Assembly (NCBI RefSeq): GCF_023516595.1
Contig: NZ_JAMGBG010000052.1
Location: 62,001 to 126,000, forward strand
Length of the DNA: 64,000 bases
DNA from: Streptomyces neyagawaensis
GTDB lineage: Bacteria > Actinomycetota > Actinomycetes > Streptomycetales > Streptomycetaceae
Direction: 5' to 3'
The position numbers and the translations under genes are program-made. Positions 46,973 through 60,186 of the stretch are shown in pieces. The notes below the pieces were generated by a model. The model was not told the DNA's origin. It ran no database searches and was given only the letters and a program-made list of their open reading frames with translations. The number at the start of each line of letters is the position of its first letter. Position 1 is the first letter of the stretch.

Positions 46973-48175
46973 TCAGCCCAGTCGGTGGACGACCAGATCC
47001 CACACCGTGTCGGCCAGGGCTTCCTTCGGGCCGTGGGGCACGGGCGTCTCGCTGCCGTCGGCTCCCAGCACGACGGCCTCGTTCTCCTCGGAGCCGAAGG
47101 TCTTGCGTTCCCCCACCTCGTTCACCACGAGGAGGTCGCAGCCCTTGCGCGCGAGTTTGGCGCGGCCGTTGGCGAGGACGTCGTCGGTCTCCGCGGCGAA
47201 GCCGACGACCAGTTGCTCCGGACGGGGGCGGTTGGCCGCTATCTCGGCGAGGATGTCCGGATTACGGACCAGGACGATCGGCTCGGGGTCCTGGCCGTCC
47301 TTCTTCTTGATCTTGCCGGTGGCGTAGGTCTCCGGGCGGAAGTCCGCCACGGCGGCCGCCATGACCACCACGTCCGCGTCCGGCGCCGCCTTGAGCACCG
47401 CCTCGCGGAGCTGGACCGCCGTGCCGACGCGCACGACGTCCACGCCCGCCGGGTCCGGCAGGCCGGTGTTCGCCTCGATGAGCGTGACCCGGGCGCCCCG
47501 CGCGGCGGCCGTGCGGGCGAGGGCGTACCCCTGCTTGCCCGAGGAGCGGTTGCCGAGGAAGCGGACGGGGTCGAGGGGCTCCCGGGTGCCGCCGGCACTG
47601 ACTACGACGTGCCGTCCGGCGAGGTCCGGTCCGGCGGTGCCGCGAGCAAGCACCCGGCGGCAGACCTCGAAGATCTCGGCGGGGTCCGGCAGCCGGCCCT
47701 TTCCGGTGTCGACGCCGGTCAGCCGGCCCACGGCCGGGTCGATGACGAGGGCGCCGCGGCGGCGCAGCGTCGCCACGTTCTCCTGGGTGGCCGGGTGCTC
47801 CCACATCTCGGTGTGCATCGCCGGGGCGAACACGACGGGGCAGCGGGCGGTGAGCAGGGTGTTGGTCAGCAGGTCGTCGGCCAGGCCGTGGGCGGCCTTG
47901 GCGAGCATGTCGGCCGTCGCCGGAGCCACGACGACGAGGTCGGCCTCCTGGCCGATGCGGACGTGGGGCACCTCGTGGACGCCGTCCCAGACCTCGGTGG
48001 AGACCGGGTTGCCGGAGAGCGCGGACCAGGTGGCCGCACCGACGAAGTGCAGCGCGGAGTCGGTCGGCACGACCCGCACGTCATGCCCCGACTCGGTCAG
48101 CCTGCGGAGCAGCTCGCACGCCTTGTAGGCGGCGATGCCACCGCTGACCCCCAGAACGACCTTCGGCTTGCCCAC
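46973..48175 (-). CDS. coaBC: Bifunctional phosphopantothenoylcysteine synthetase/decarboxylase
   Basis: This 400-residue fusion makes 4'-phosphopantetheine for CoA. The N-terminal flavoprotein decarboxylase half has VVLGVSGGIAAYKACELLRR, FAPAMHTEMWEHPAT and the catalytic-His region. The C-terminal CTP-dependent synthetase half has GTREPLDPVRFLGNRSSGK and AAAVADFRPE. GTG 48175 is preferred (GGGGAGG about 4 nt upstream) over an open extension. It lies downstream of rpoZ past a strong hairpin. Confidence 0.96.
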   Translation of the reverse strand: MGKPKVVLGVSGGIAAYKACELLRRLTESGHDVRVVPTDSALHFVGAATWSALSGNPVSTEVWDGVHEVPHVRIGQEADLVVVAPATADMLAKAAHGLADDLLTNTLLTARCPVVFAPAMHTEMWEHPATQENVATLRRRGALVIDPAVGRLTGVDTGKGRLPDPAEIFEVCRRVLARGTAGPDLAGRHVVVSAGGTREPLDPVRFLGNRSSGKQGYALARTAAARGARVTLIEANTGLPDPAGVDVVRVGTAVQLREAVLKAAPDADVVVMAAAVADFRPETYATGKIKKKDGQDPEPIVLVRNPDILAEIAANRPRPEQLVVGFAAETDDVLANGRAKLARKGCDLLVVNEVGERKTFGSEENEAVVLGADGSETPVPHGPKEALADTVWDLVVHRLG

Positions 48176-48250
48176 CGGGCCTCCCCGCACTCGAACCCGA
48201 ACCTGACCGATGTACACCGCGGCTCGTCGGCGTACGCACCCATCACACAC

Positions 48251-48283
48251 CACAGGCCCGACAGTCGCGCTGTCGGGCCTGTG
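48251..48283 (-). terminator. Strong hairpin between rpoZ and coaBC
   Basis: A 14-bp perfect stem (CACAGGCCCGACAG / CTGTCGGGCCTGTG) with a 5-nt loop lies 56 bp past the rpoZ stop and 75 bp before the coaBC start. The A-rich flank is on the plus-strand 3' side, so termination efficiency on the minus strand is uncertain. Confidence 0.6.
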
Positions 48284-48339
48284 GAAAAACCTACCGCGGT
48301 TCGCGGATATGACTATCCGACGAAACCGTCGTGTGCTGC

Positions 48340-48609
48340 TTACGCGGGGCCGTCGACGGCCTCGGACGTCAGCAGACCCGCGTTGATCTCGCGCAGGGCG
48401 ATCGAGAGCGGCTTCTCGTGGACGTGCGTGTCGACGAGGGGACCGACGTACTCGAGGAGGCCCTCGCCGAGCTGCGAGTAGTACGCGTTGATCTGGCGGG
48501 CACGCTTGGCCGCGTAGATCACGAGGCTGTACTTCGAGTCGGTGGCCTCGAGGAGCTCGTCGATCGGCGGGTTGATGATGCCCTCGGGCGCGGAGATGGA
48601 AGAGGACAC
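48340..48609 (-). CDS. rpoZ: RNA polymerase omega subunit
   Basis: This 89-residue omega subunit assists beta' folding and RNA polymerase assembly. The conserved core reads [20 protein letters not shown], then [15 protein letters not shown], typical of actinobacterial omega. GTG start at 48609. It follows gmk by 51 bp, matching the common gmk-rpoZ-coaBC order. Confidence 0.96.
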   Translation of the reverse strand: MSSSISAPEGIINPPIDELLEATDSKYSLVIYAAKRARQINAYYSQLGEGLLEYVGPLVDTHVHEKPLSIALREINAGLLTSEAVDGPA

Positions 48610-48660
48610 GCTCTACCTTCCGATGGATGGGAAAGATTCAGTGTGCAGCGTCAGTGACGA

Positions 48661-49254
48661 TCACACAACGTCCATCAAGGCTAGCAGCTCGCGGGCCACG
48701 TCCTCGACGGAGGTGTTGACCAGGGTGACATCGAACTCCGGCTCGGCCGCGAGTTCGACCTTGGCCGCCTCCAGGCGGCGTTCGATCACCTCGGGCGGTT
48801 CGGTGCCCCGGCCGGTGAGCCGGCGGACCAGCTCGTCCCAGGAGGGCGGAGCCAGGAACACCAGCTGGGCGTCGGGCATGGTCTCGCGGACCTGCCGGGC
48901 GCCCTGGAGGTCGATCTCCAGCAGGACCGGCTCGCCACGCTCCAGGCGCTCGAGCACGGCGCCCCGCGGGGTGCCGTAGCGGTTGCCGGCGAACTCGGCC
49001 CACTCCAGCAGCTCGCCGTTGGCGATCAGCTTGTCCATCTCGTCGTCGGTGACGAAGAAGTAGTGGACGCCGTCCTTCTCGCCGGGGCGGGGCTTGCGGG
49101 TCGTCGCCGACACCGAGAGCCAGACCTCTGGATGCGCCTTGCGCATATGGGCGACGACCGTGCTCTTGCCGACCCCCGAGGGGCCGGAGAGCACGGTCAG
49201 CCGCGGACGTACGTCCGGGGGCTCGGGGGTCGTCCCCCGGAATGTTGCAGCCAT
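48661..49254 (-). CDS. gmk: Guanylate kinase
   Basis: This 197-residue enzyme phosphorylates GMP to GDP. The P-loop is [18 protein letters not shown] (~22-39), the GMP-binding segment [20 protein letters not shown], and [11 protein letters not shown] and [12 protein letters not shown] follow. ATG at 49254. Downstream of sIHF on the same strand (57-bp gap), as in other Streptomyces. Confidence 0.97.
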   Translation of the reverse strand: MAATFRGTTPEPPDVRPRLTVLSGPSGVGKSTVVAHMRKAHPEVWLSVSATTRKPRPGEKDGVHYFFVTDDEMDKLIANGELLEWAEFAGNRYGTPRGAVLERLERGEPVLLEIDLQGARQVRETMPDAQLVFLAPPSWDELVRRLTGRGTEPPEVIERRLEAAKVELAAEPEFDVTLVNTSVEDVARELLALMDVV

Positions 49255-49311
49255 GCAGCGATTATTCCAGCAATCCCGGAGTGCCCGGGACTCCCTGACC
49301 GCAGTACCGGG

Positions 49312-49635
49312 TCAGGAACCGGTGCTGCCGAACTCACGCTCCAGGGATGCGATCTGGTTGGAGCCGAGGCCGCGCACACGACGGCTCTCGGAGATGCCGA
49401 GTCGCTCCATGATCTGCTTGGCGCGGACCTTGCCCACGCCGGGCAGCGACTCAAGGAGGGCGGAGACCTTCATCTTGCCGATGACGTCGTTCTCCTGGCC
49501 CTGCTTGATGACCTCGTGCAGGGAGGCGCCGGAGTGCTTGAGTCGATTCTTGACCTCGGCCCGCTCCCGGCGAGCCGCGGCGGCCTTTTCGAGCGCGGCT
49601 GCGCGCTGTTCAGGGGTAAGGGGCGGAAGAGCCAC
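49312..49635 (-). CDS. sihF: Streptomyces integration host factor (sIHF/mIHF)
   Basis: This 107-residue nucleoid-associated protein is specific to actinobacteria and unrelated to HU-type IHF. It has an N-terminal long helix (LTPEQRAAALEKAAAARRER) and a helix-two-turn-helix DNA-binding core (LPGVGKVRAKQIMERLGI) with a basic tail (SRRVRGLGSNQIASLE). It influences supercoiling, sporulation and antibiotic output. GTG 49635 gives VALPPLTPEQ and the 107-residue length I recall for S. coelicolor sIHF. Its 299-bp upstream gap (49636-49934) holds no gene I can see. Confidence 0.94.
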   Translation of the reverse strand: MALPPLTPEQRAAALEKAAAARRERAEVKNRLKHSGASLHEVIKQGQENDVIGKMKVSALLESLPGVGKVRAKQIMERLGISESRRVRGLGSNQIASLEREFGSTGS

Positions 49636-49934
49636 GCCTACGTCACCTCGGATGTCGAACTGTCGGATACGGACCGGTGAGGAACCTAGTCGCCCCACAC
49701 CTGGGGAGTACGAGCAACACGCCTGCCCGTTCTCCCCCTACTGCCTGGAGGGCGTGGGAGGTGCCCTCACTCGTCGGAGACTAGCGGCCAACTCCGCCAG
49801 AGTCAGCGAGAACAGCGGAAAAGTCCTGGTCAGCCTCCCTGGAGTCGGACATAAGCCGCATAATGCCCCGGATTTGAGGATGTATTCAGACTCAAGCCGT
49901 CCGGTAAGCGCCGCCGGAGCACTCATCGGAGGTC

Positions 49935-50783
49935 TCAGGCGACCTCCACGGCGGCCCTGATCTGGTCCGCGAAACGATCCGAGGCGTCACGCAGCGCGAC
50001 GACATCGGGACCGTGACGAAGAACACCCCGGCTGACATTGGGCACCACATGGCGCACGGCCGCCCCGAAGACCGCCGGGAGATCGGACGGGGTGGCCCCC
50101 TGCGCCCCGATGCCGGGCGCGAGGAGAGGTCCGTTGATCTGAAGGTCGTACGACGAGAGGTCGCCGAGCGTGGCGCCGACGACGGCACCGAAGGACCCCA
50201 TGGGCTCCTCCCCCGCGTTCTCGGCGGCCAGGTGCGCCAGCATCGTCGCCCCGACGTTCCGCCCGGCGGCGTCCTCCGTGCGCACGGCGTGCTGCACCTC
50301 GCCGCCCTCCGGGTTGGAGGTCAGCGCCAGTACGAACAGCCCGGCGCCGTTCTCCCGCGCGAGGTCCACGGCAGGCTTGAGGGAGCCGTAGCCGAGGTAC
50401 GGCGAGACCGTGAGGGCGTCCGAGAACAGGGGCGCGTCCTTGTGCAGGAAGGTCTCGGCGTACGCGGCCATGGTGGAGCCGATGTCGCCGCGCTTGGCGT
50501 CCATGACGACCAGCGCACCGGCGGCTCGCGCCTCCTCGACGGACTTCTCCAGGACGGCGATGCCGCGCGAGCCGAAGCGCTCGAAGAACGCGCTCTGCGG
50601 CTTGAGGACGGCCACCCGGTCCGCCAGCGCCTCGACGACGGTCCGGCTGAAGCGCTCCAGGCCCGCGATGTCGTCGTTCAGGCCCCAGGCGGTGAGCAGG
50701 GCGGAGTGCGGATCGATCCCGACGCAGAGCGGGCCGCGCTCGTCCATGGCGTGGCGCAGTCGCGCGCCGAAGGGCTCGGTCAT
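49935..50783 (-). CDS. pyrF: Orotidine-5'-phosphate decarboxylase
   Basis: This 282-residue enzyme catalyses the last step of UMP synthesis. It is the longer type-2 (actinobacterial/myxobacterial) form: LCVGIDPHSALLTAWGLND, VAVLKPQSAFFERFG, and the catalytic VVMDAKRGDIGSTMAAYAE with Asp-Lys-Asp. ATG at 50783 overlaps the pyrD stop by 4 bp (ATGA), so it is coupled. Last gene of the pyr operon. Confidence 0.97.
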   Translation of the reverse strand: MTEPFGARLRHAMDERGPLCVGIDPHSALLTAWGLNDDIAGLERFSRTVVEALADRVAVLKPQSAFFERFGSRGIAVLEKSVEEARAAGALVVMDAKRGDIGSTMAAYAETFLHKDAPLFSDALTVSPYLGYGSLKPAVDLARENGAGLFVLALTSNPEGGEVQHAVRTEDAAGRNVGATMLAHLAAENAGEEPMGSFGAVVGATLGDLSSYDLQINGPLLAPGIGAQGATPSDLPAVFGAAVRHVVPNVSRGVLRHGPDVVALRDASDRFADQIRAAVEVA

Positions 50784-51889
50784 GCCGTCTTCTTCCTCAC
50801 GTCGGCGCCGACCGCGTCGGCGAGGGTGGCGTACGGGCTGGTGCGCAGCCGGGCGGCGAGGCCCTTGTGGACGGCGCGCGCCCAGAAGGGGCCCTCGTAG
50901 ACGAAGGCGCTGTAGCCCTGGACGAGGGTGGCGCCGGCGAGGATGCGCTGCCAGGCGTCCTCGGCGTTCTCGATGCCGCCGACGCCCACCAGGGTGATCC
51001 GGTCGCCCACGCGCGCGTAGAGGCGGCGCAGGACCGCGAGGGAGCGTGCCTTCAGCGGGGCGCCGGAGAGGCCGCCGGTCTCCTTCACGAGAGAGGGTTC
51101 GGAGGTCAGACCGAGTCCCTCGCGCGCGATGGTGGTGTTGGTGGCGATGATCCCGTCCAGGCCCAGCTCCACGGCGAGGTCGGCGACGGCGTCGATGTCC
51201 TCGTCGGCGAGGTCGGGGGCGATCTTCACCAGCAGCGGCACCCGGCGGGTGCGCACCGTGCGGTCGGCGGCCTCGCGGACGGCGGTCAGCAGGGGCCGCA
51301 GCGCCTCGGTGGCCTGGAGGTTGCGCAGACCGGGCGTGTTGGGCGAGGAGACGTTGACGACCAGGTAGTCGGCGTACGGGGCGAGGCGCTCGGTGGACTT
51401 CACGTAGTCCGCGGCGGCCTCCTCCTCGGGGACGACCTTGGTCTTGCCGATGTTGACGCCCACGACCGTCCTGAAGACGGGGTTGCGGGAGGCCAGTCGG
51501 GCGGCGACGGCCAGGGAGCCCTCGTTGTTGAAGCCCATGCGGTTGATCAGCGCCCGGTCGCCGACCAGGCGGAACAGCCGCTTCTTGGGGTTGCCGGGCT
51601 GCGCCTCGCCCGTGACCGTGCCGATCTCGACGTGGTCGAAGCCCAGCATCGTCATCCCGTCGACGGCGACGGCGTTCTTGTCGAAGCCGGCGGCCAGCCC
51701 GAACGGGCCGTGCATGCGCAGGCCGAACGCCTCCGTGCGCAGCTCCTCGTAGCGGGGCGCGAGCGCGGCCGCGAGGCAGGTGCGCAGCACGGGGATCCGG
51801 GCGGCGAGACGGATCCAGCGGAAGGCCAGGTAGTGGGCCTCCTCCGGGTCCATCCGGGTGAAAACCAGACGGAAGAACAGCTTGTACAT
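50780..51889 (-). CDS. pyrD: Dihydroorotate dehydrogenase (quinone), class 2
   Basis: This 369-residue FMN enzyme oxidises dihydroorotate with quinone as acceptor. The N-terminal helices ([20 protein letters not shown]) mark the membrane-associated class 2 form. FMN/substrate motifs: [38 protein letters not shown] (with the catalytic Ser), and GGLSGAPLK. Separated from carB by a 95-bp gap containing a strong hairpin, which is unusual inside this otherwise overlapping operon. Confidence 0.97.
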   Translation of the reverse strand: MYKLFFRLVFTRMDPEEAHYLAFRWIRLAARIPVLRTCLAAALAPRYEELRTEAFGLRMHGPFGLAAGFDKNAVAVDGMTMLGFDHVEIGTVTGEAQPGNPKKRLFRLVGDRALINRMGFNNEGSLAVAARLASRNPVFRTVVGVNIGKTKVVPEEEAAADYVKSTERLAPYADYLVVNVSSPNTPGLRNLQATEALRPLLTAVREAADRTVRTRRVPLLVKIAPDLADEDIDAVADLAVELGLDGIIATNTTIAREGLGLTSEPSLVKETGGLSGAPLKARSLAVLRRLYARVGDRITLVGVGGIENAEDAWQRILAGATLVQGYSAFVYEGPFWARAVHKGLAARLRTSPYATLADAVGADVRKKTA

Positions 51890-51947
51890 CTCGAAGTCCT
51901 CGGGTCCTCATGAGGGCTCACGGCCTCATGACAGGTGTCCTCATGAA

Positions 51948-51977
51948 GAGGGGGACACCGTTTCCGGTGTCCCCCTC
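51948..51977 (-). terminator. Intra-operon hairpin between carB and pyrD
   Basis: A 13-bp perfect stem (GAGGGGGACACCG / CGGTGTCCCCCTC) closes a tetraloop TTTC, 8 bp past the carB stop. Beside it CCTCATGA occurs three times (51906, 51924, 51939). It could partially terminate or stabilise the upstream message, lowering pyrD-pyrF relative to carAB. Confidence 0.65.
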
Positions 51978-51984
51978 AGGGCTG

Positions 51985-55285
<3,301 letters not shown>

Positions 55286-55293
<8 letters not shown>

Positions 55294-56443
55294 GCTGGCC
55301 CTCCATCAGGGATACGAAGCGGTCGAACAGGTAGGCGGCGTCGTGCGGGCCGGCTGCCGCTTCGGGGTGGTACTGGACGCTGAAAGCCGGGCGGTCGAGG
55401 AGCTGGAGTCCCTCCACCACGTTGTCGTTGAGGCACACGTGGGAGACCTCGGCGCGGCCGTAGGGGGTCTCGGAGACCTTGTCGAGCGGGGCGTCGACGG
55501 CGAAGCCGTGGTTGTGCGCGGTGACCTCGACCTTGCCGGTCGTACGGTCCTGCACCGGCTGGTTGATGCCGCGGTGGCCGTACTTCAGCTTGTAGGTGCC
55601 GAAGCCGAGGGCGCGGCCGAGGATCTGGTTGCCGAAGCAGATGCCGAACAGCGGGGTGCCGCGCTCCAGGACCGCCCGCATCACGGAGACCGGGTGGTCG
55701 GCGGTGGCCGGGTCACCGGGGCCGTTGGAGAAGAACACGCCGTCGGGGTTCACGGCGTACACCTCGTCGGCGGTCGCCGTGGCGGGCAGCACGTGCACCT
55801 CGATGCCGCGCTCGGCCATGCGGTGCGGGGTCATGCCCTTGATGCCGAGGTCGACGGCGGCGACGGTGAACTTCTTCTCGCCGATCGCGGGGACGACGTA
55901 CGGCTCCTTGGTGGCGACCTCCGCGGAGAGGTCGGCGCCCTTCATCTCGGGGGCCTGGCGGACCTCGGCGAGCATGGTGCCCTCGTCGGGCAGGGCGTTG
56001 CCGGAGAAGATGCCGACGCGCATGGCGCCGCGTTCGCGCAGATGGCGGGTGAGGGCGCGGGTGTCGACGCCGCTGATACCGACGACGCCCTGCTGGGCGA
56101 GCTCCTCGTCGAGGGTGCGCCGGGAGCGCCAGTTGGACGGCACGCGCGCGGGGTCGCGCACGACGTAGCCGGCGACCCAGATCCGCTGCGACTCGGGGTC
56201 CTCGTCGTTGACGCCGGTGTTGCCGACGTGCGGGGCGGTCATCACGACGACCTGGCGGTGGTACGACGGGTCGGTGAGGGTCTCCTGGTAGCCGGTCATA
56301 CCGGTGGAGAACACGGCCTCGCCGAAGGTCACCCCCACGGCCCCGTAGGCGCGGCCGCGGAACGTCCGGCCGTCCTCCAGGACGAGTACGGCAGGAAGCG
56401 CCCTTGTCCTCTGCGAGGCGTTCCCCTGAGTGGAGGTCGTCAT
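55286..56443 (-). CDS. carA: Carbamoyl-phosphate synthase small subunit
   Basis: This 385-residue glutaminase subunit supplies ammonia to CarB. The triad-type class I amidotransferase motif is [20 protein letters not shown] with the catalytic Cys, followed later by the His/Glu in [20 protein letters not shown]. The start is at ATG 56443 ([11 protein letters not shown]) rather than an open extension to 56497. ATGA-type 4-bp overlap with the membrane-protein gene upstream. Confidence 0.97.
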
Positions 56444-57006
56444 CGTGCGCCTTCCGTTTCCGTCTTCTTGATCATCTGGTTCAGGGTCTCGACCCACTCG
56501 TTGTGTTCGGCCGCGTGGTCGGAGCGGAACCCGGAGTCGAGGAGCTTGTCGCCGTGTGCCCAGGTGACGACGAGCAGTCCGCCCTCGGTGAGGACCTTGC
56601 CGGCGATGCCCTTGTCGAGCCGGGCCTCGCGCAGCGCCTCACGGGGGACGAAGAAGTCCGTCGCTCCGGGCCGTACGACGTCCAGGCCCGCGTCCGTCAG
56701 GGTGAGCTCCACCCGGCTGCGGGTGCCCAGGCCGTGCGCCACGATGCGGTCGAGCCACTGCCCGGCGGTGGTGGAGCCGTGGTAGCGGCCGCTCATCGTC
56801 AGTCTGGCCTCACCGGGCGACTCCGGCGCGGTGGGCAGCTCCGGAAGGTCGCTCTGGAGCGTGCCCCGCCACTTCCAGCCCTCGCGCATCAGCCAGTAGA
56901 CGAGGGCGACGAAGAGGGCGAGCCCGACGACCCAGCCGATGCGTCCGGCCCAGTTGGTGACCTCGGCCGACTCCTTCTGGGCGGCCAGCAGCATTACAGG
57001 TGTCAC
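56440..57006 (-). CDS. Membrane protein of the pyr operon (Rv1382-like)
   Basis: This 188-residue protein has one clear transmembrane helix ([20 protein letters not shown], ~21-40) and a soluble C-terminal domain with a PH-like strand pattern ([36 protein letters not shown]). A homologue occupies the same place between pyrC and carA in mycobacteria (Rv1382), so its link to pyrimidine synthesis is conserved, yet it is not an enzyme of the pathway. It starts with GTG at 57006, overlapping the pyrC stop by 4 bp (GTGA). Function unknown. Confidence 0.85.
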   Translation of the reverse strand: MTPVMLLAAQKESAEVTNWAGRIGWVVGLALFVALVYWLMREGWKWRGTLQSDLPELPTAPESPGEARLTMSGRYHGSTTAGQWLDRIVAHGLGTRSRVELTLTDAGLDVVRPGATDFFVPREALREARLDKGIAGKVLTEGGLLVVTWAHGDKLLDSGFRSDHAAEHNEWVETLNQMIKKTETEGAR

Positions 57007-58289
57007 GTGAGCTTCCCGTCGACGAGCGTGGCCTTGCCCCGCAGCCACGTGTGCGTGACACGGCCCGGCAGCTCGCGGCCCTCGTACGGGGTGTTGCGGC
57101 TGCGCGAGGCGAAGCCCGCGGGGTCCACCGCACCACGGTATGCGGTGTCGACGAGCGTGAGGTTGGCGGGCTCACCTGCCGAGACGGGACGGCCGTGACC
57201 GGCGGCCTGCCCGATGCGCGCGGGCGTGAACGACATGCGGTCCGCGACGCCCGCCCAGTCGAGCAGCCCGGTCTCGACCATCGTCTCCTGGACCACCGAC
57301 AGGGCGGTCTCCAGGCCGACCATGCCCATGGCGGCCGCGGCCCACTCGCAGTCCTTGTCCTCGTGCGGGTGGGGGGCGTGGTCGGTGGCGACGATGTCGA
57401 TCGTGCCGTCGGCGAGCGCCTCGCGCAGGGCCAGCACGTCGCGCTCGGTGCGCAGCGGCGGGTTGACCTTGTAGACCGGGTTGTACGAGCGCACCAGCTC
57501 GTCGGTGAGGAGCAGGTGGTGCGGGGTGACCTCGGCGGTGACGTCGATGCCGCGGGACTTGGCCCAGCGGACGATCTCGACGGACCCGGCGGTCGACAGG
57601 TGGCAGATGTGGACGCGGGACCCGACGTGCTCGGCGAGCAGGACGTCACGGGCGATGATCGACTCCTCGGCCACCGCGGGCCAGCCGCCGAGCCCCAGCT
57701 CGGCGGAGACGACGCCCTCGTTCATCTGGGCGCCCTCGGTGAGCCGCGGCTCCTGGGCGTGCTGGGCGACGACTCCGCCGAAGGCCTTCACGTACTCCAG
57801 GGCGCGGCGCATGATCACCGCGTCGTGCACGCACTTGCCGTCGTCGGAGAAGACGGTGACGCCGGCGGCCGACTCGTGCATGGCGCCCAGCTCGGCGAGC
57901 TTCTGTCCTTCGAGGCCGACGGTGACGGCGCCGATGGGCTGGACGTCGCAGTAGCCGTGCTCCTGGCCGAGCCGGTAGACCTGCTCGACCACACCGGCGG
58001 TGTCGGCGACGGGGAAGGTGTTGGCCATGGCGAACACGGCGGTGTAGCCGCCGGAGGCCGCCGCGCGGGTGCCGGTGAGGACGGTCTCGGAGTCCTCGCG
58101 ACCGGGCTCGCGCAGATGGGTGTGCAGGTCGACCAGGCCCGGCAGGAGGACCTTGCCGTCGGCCTCGACGACCTCGGCGCCGTCGGCGGACAGCCCGGTG
58201 CCCACCTCGGCGATGGTCTCGCCGTCGATCAGCACGTCCTGCGGCTCGCCGCCGAGCACCTTCGCACCACGGATCAGGATCTTGCTCAT
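57003..58289 (-). CDS. pyrC: Dihydroorotase
   Basis: This 428-residue class I amidohydrolase cyclises carbamoyl aspartate to dihydroorotate. Metal ligands: LPGLVDLHTHLREPGREDS (HxH), later histidines in VHICHLSTAGSVEI and VTAEVTPHHLLLTDE, and Asp in DIVATDHAPHPHEDKD. It starts 5 bp after the pyrB stop, and its own stop is overlapped by the next gene. Confidence 0.97.
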   Translation of the reverse strand: MSKILIRGAKVLGGEPQDVLIDGETIAEVGTGLSADGAEVVEADGKVLLPGLVDLHTHLREPGREDSETVLTGTRAAASGGYTAVFAMANTFPVADTAGVVEQVYRLGQEHGYCDVQPIGAVTVGLEGQKLAELGAMHESAAGVTVFSDDGKCVHDAVIMRRALEYVKAFGGVVAQHAQEPRLTEGAQMNEGVVSAELGLGGWPAVAEESIIARDVLLAEHVGSRVHICHLSTAGSVEIVRWAKSRGIDVTAEVTPHHLLLTDELVRSYNPVYKVNPPLRTERDVLALREALADGTIDIVATDHAPHPHEDKDCEWAAAAMGMVGLETALSVVQETMVETGLLDWAGVADRMSFTPARIGQAAGHGRPVSAGEPANLTLVDTAYRGAVDPAGFASRSRNTPYEGRELPGRVTHTWLRGKATLVDGKLT

Positions 58290-58294
58290 CTGTC

Positions 58295-59275
58295 TTACTT
58301 CTCCTCGGTGGTGCGGGTGTGGGTGACGGCGGGCTCGTTGCCCCCGAGCAGCAGGTACAGGACGGCCATGCGGATGGAGACGCCGTTGGCGACCTGTTCG
58401 ACGACGGTGCAGCGGTCGGAGTCGGCGACCTCGGCGGTGATCTCCATGCCGCGGACCATCGGGCCGGGGTGCATCACGATCGCGTGCTCGGGCATCCGCG
58501 CCATGCGGTCGCCGTCGAGGCCGTAGCGCCGGGAGTACTCCCGCTCGGTGGGGAAGAACGCGGCGTGCATGCGCTCGCGCTGCACGCGCAGCATCATCAC
58601 GGCGTCGGACTTGGGCAGCGTGCTGTCGAGGTCGTACGACACCTCGCAGGGCCAGGACTCGATGCCGACCGGCAGCAGGGTGGGCGGCGCGACGAGGGTG
58701 ACCTCGGCGCCGAGGGTGTGCAGCAGGTCGACGTTGGAGCGGGCGACGCGGCTGTGCAGGACGTCGCCGACGAGCGTGATCCGCTTGCCGGACAGGTCCT
58801 GGCCGAGGCCGGTGTCCCGGCCGACGAGGCGGCGGCGCATGGTGAAGGCGTCGAGCAGGGCCTGGGTGGGGTGCTGGTGGGTGCCGTCGCCCGCGTTGAT
58901 GACGGCGGCGTCGATCCAGCCGGAGTTCGCCAGGCGGTACGGCGCTCCGGAGGCGCCGTGGCGGATGACGACGGCGTCGACACCCATGGCTTCGAGGGTC
59001 TGGGCGGTGTCCTTGAGGGACTCGCCCTTGGACACGCTCGATCCCTTGGCGGAGAAGTTGATGACGTCCGCGGAGAGGCGCTTCTCGGCGGCCTCGAAGG
59101 AGATCCGGGTACGGGTGGAGTCCTCGAAGAAGAGGTTGACGATCGTGCGGCCGCGCAGGGTCGGCAGCTTCTTGATCGGCCGGTCGGCGACCCGGGCCAT
59201 CTCCTCGGCGGTGTCGAGGATCAGGACGGCGTCGTCGCGGGTGAGGTCGGCGGCCGAGATGAGATGACGCTGCAT
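58295..59275 (-). CDS. pyrB: Aspartate carbamoyltransferase catalytic subunit
   Basis: This 326-residue enzyme joins aspartate and carbamoyl phosphate. The carbamoyl-phosphate loop is [20 protein letters not shown], followed by [20 protein letters not shown] and [13 protein letters not shown]-like segment ([20 protein letters not shown]). No PyrI regulatory subunit is nearby, as usual for actinobacteria. A 127-bp gap separates it from pyrR, within which I see no clear terminator. Confidence 0.97.
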   Translation of the reverse strand: MQRHLISAADLTRDDAVLILDTAEEMARVADRPIKKLPTLRGRTIVNLFFEDSTRTRISFEAAEKRLSADVINFSAKGSSVSKGESLKDTAQTLEAMGVDAVVIRHGASGAPYRLANSGWIDAAVINAGDGTHQHPTQALLDAFTMRRRLVGRDTGLGQDLSGKRITLVGDVLHSRVARSNVDLLHTLGAEVTLVAPPTLLPVGIESWPCEVSYDLDSTLPKSDAVMMLRVQRERMHAAFFPTEREYSRRYGLDGDRMARMPEHAIVMHPGPMVRGMEITAEVADSDRCTVVEQVANGVSIRMAVLYLLLGGNEPAVTHTRTTEEK

Positions 59276-59402
59276 CTGTCAGGCTCCGTAAAGGCGATTC
59301 GGTGTCGGGAGGCGAGGCCCGGTCGGCCGGTCACAGCCGGGCGGGCGGGCGCGCGGGTGGGCGACGCGGGGCGCACGGCAGGGCCGTACGCCGGGGTGGT
59401 CG

Positions 59403-59999
59403 CTAGTGCTGCGCGCCCCGGGCGGCCGGCTTCGCACCGAGCAGCACGGTGTCCCGACCGTCCTCCTCGGCGAGCTGGACCTTGACCGTCTCCCGCAGCG
59501 ACGTGGGGAGGTTCTTGCCGACATAGTCGGCGCGGATGGGCAGTTCGCGGTGGCCGCGGTCGACGAGGACCGCGAGCTGGACGGCGCGCGGGCGGCCGAT
59601 GTCGTTCAGCGCGTCGAGCGCGGCGCGGATGGTGCGGCCGGAGAAGAGGACGTCGTCGACGAGGACGACGAGGCGGCCGTCGATCCCGTCACCGGGGATC
59701 TCCGTGCGGGCCAGCGCACGCGGCGGGTGCATGCGCAGGTCGTCGCGGTACATGGTGATGTCGAGCGAGCCGACCGGGATCTTGCGGTCGGTGATCTCCG
59801 CCAGCTTGTCGGCGAGCCGCCGGGCGAGGAAGACGCCCCGGGTCGGGATGCCGAGGAGCACCACGTCGTCGGCGCCCTTGGCGCGTTCGACGATCTCGTG
59901 GGCGATGCGGGTCAGTACGCGTGCGATGTCGGGGGCCTCGAGGACGGGCCTGGCATCGGACGGCTGCGGATCCTGTTGCGGATTTTCCTGCGTGTCCAT
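59403..59999 (-). CDS. pyrR: Pyrimidine operon regulator / uracil phosphoribosyltransferase
   Basis: This 198-residue PRT-fold protein has the PRPP-binding motif [20 protein letters not shown] and [12 protein letters not shown], and the basic RNA-contact region ([20 protein letters not shown]). PyrR binds UMP and then the pyr mRNA leader to repress the operon. ATG at 59999 has AAGGAGGT about 10 nt upstream, buried in the proposed PyrR-binding loop, so control is probably translational, as described in mycobacteria. First gene of the pyr operon. Confidence 0.96.
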   Translation of the reverse strand: MDTQENPQQDPQPSDARPVLEAPDIARVLTRIAHEIVERAKGADDVVLLGIPTRGVFLARRLADKLAEITDRKIPVGSLDITMYRDDLRMHPPRALARTEIPGDGIDGRLVVLVDDVLFSGRTIRAALDALNDIGRPRAVQLAVLVDRGHRELPIRADYVGKNLPTSLRETVKVQLAEEDGRDTVLLGAKPAARGAQH

Positions 60000-60002
60000 A
60001 CG

Positions 60003-60070
60003 AAACGGACCTCCTTCTCCGCCTCACGGGACGGACCTTAAAGGACGTCGGATTTGCGCCATCCACGGTA
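60003..60070 (-). promoter_or_regulatory. pyr operon leader with PyrR-binding loop and Shine-Dalgarno
   Basis: On the minus strand a possible -10 box TACCGT (60070-60065) is followed by a leader of about 58 nt. It contains GGTCCGTCCCGTGAGGCGGA next to GAAGGAGGTCC. The GTGAGG...GGAGAAGGAGG arrangement is the kind I associate with actinobacterial PyrR RNA sites, and it overlaps the ribosome-binding site. Promoter assignment is weak (no good -35). Confidence 0.55.
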
Positions 60071-60153
60071 GCAGGCCCCTGGAACGCCCCTGATCACCCC
60101 CCTGGCCCAATGGAGAGCGTTTACCACGGAAGAGTCGGTCCGGACCATTCGGC

Positions 60154-60183
60154 TTGACGGGGCAGAGTCACGCTGCGTAACCT
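60154..60183 (+). promoter_or_regulatory. bldD: bldD promoter
   Basis: TTGACG (60154-60159) and TAACCT (60178-60183) are 18 bp apart, a good vegetative promoter, with the predicted transcript start near 60190, about 30 nt before the bldD ATG. Confidence 0.65.
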
Positions 60184-60186
60184 CAC

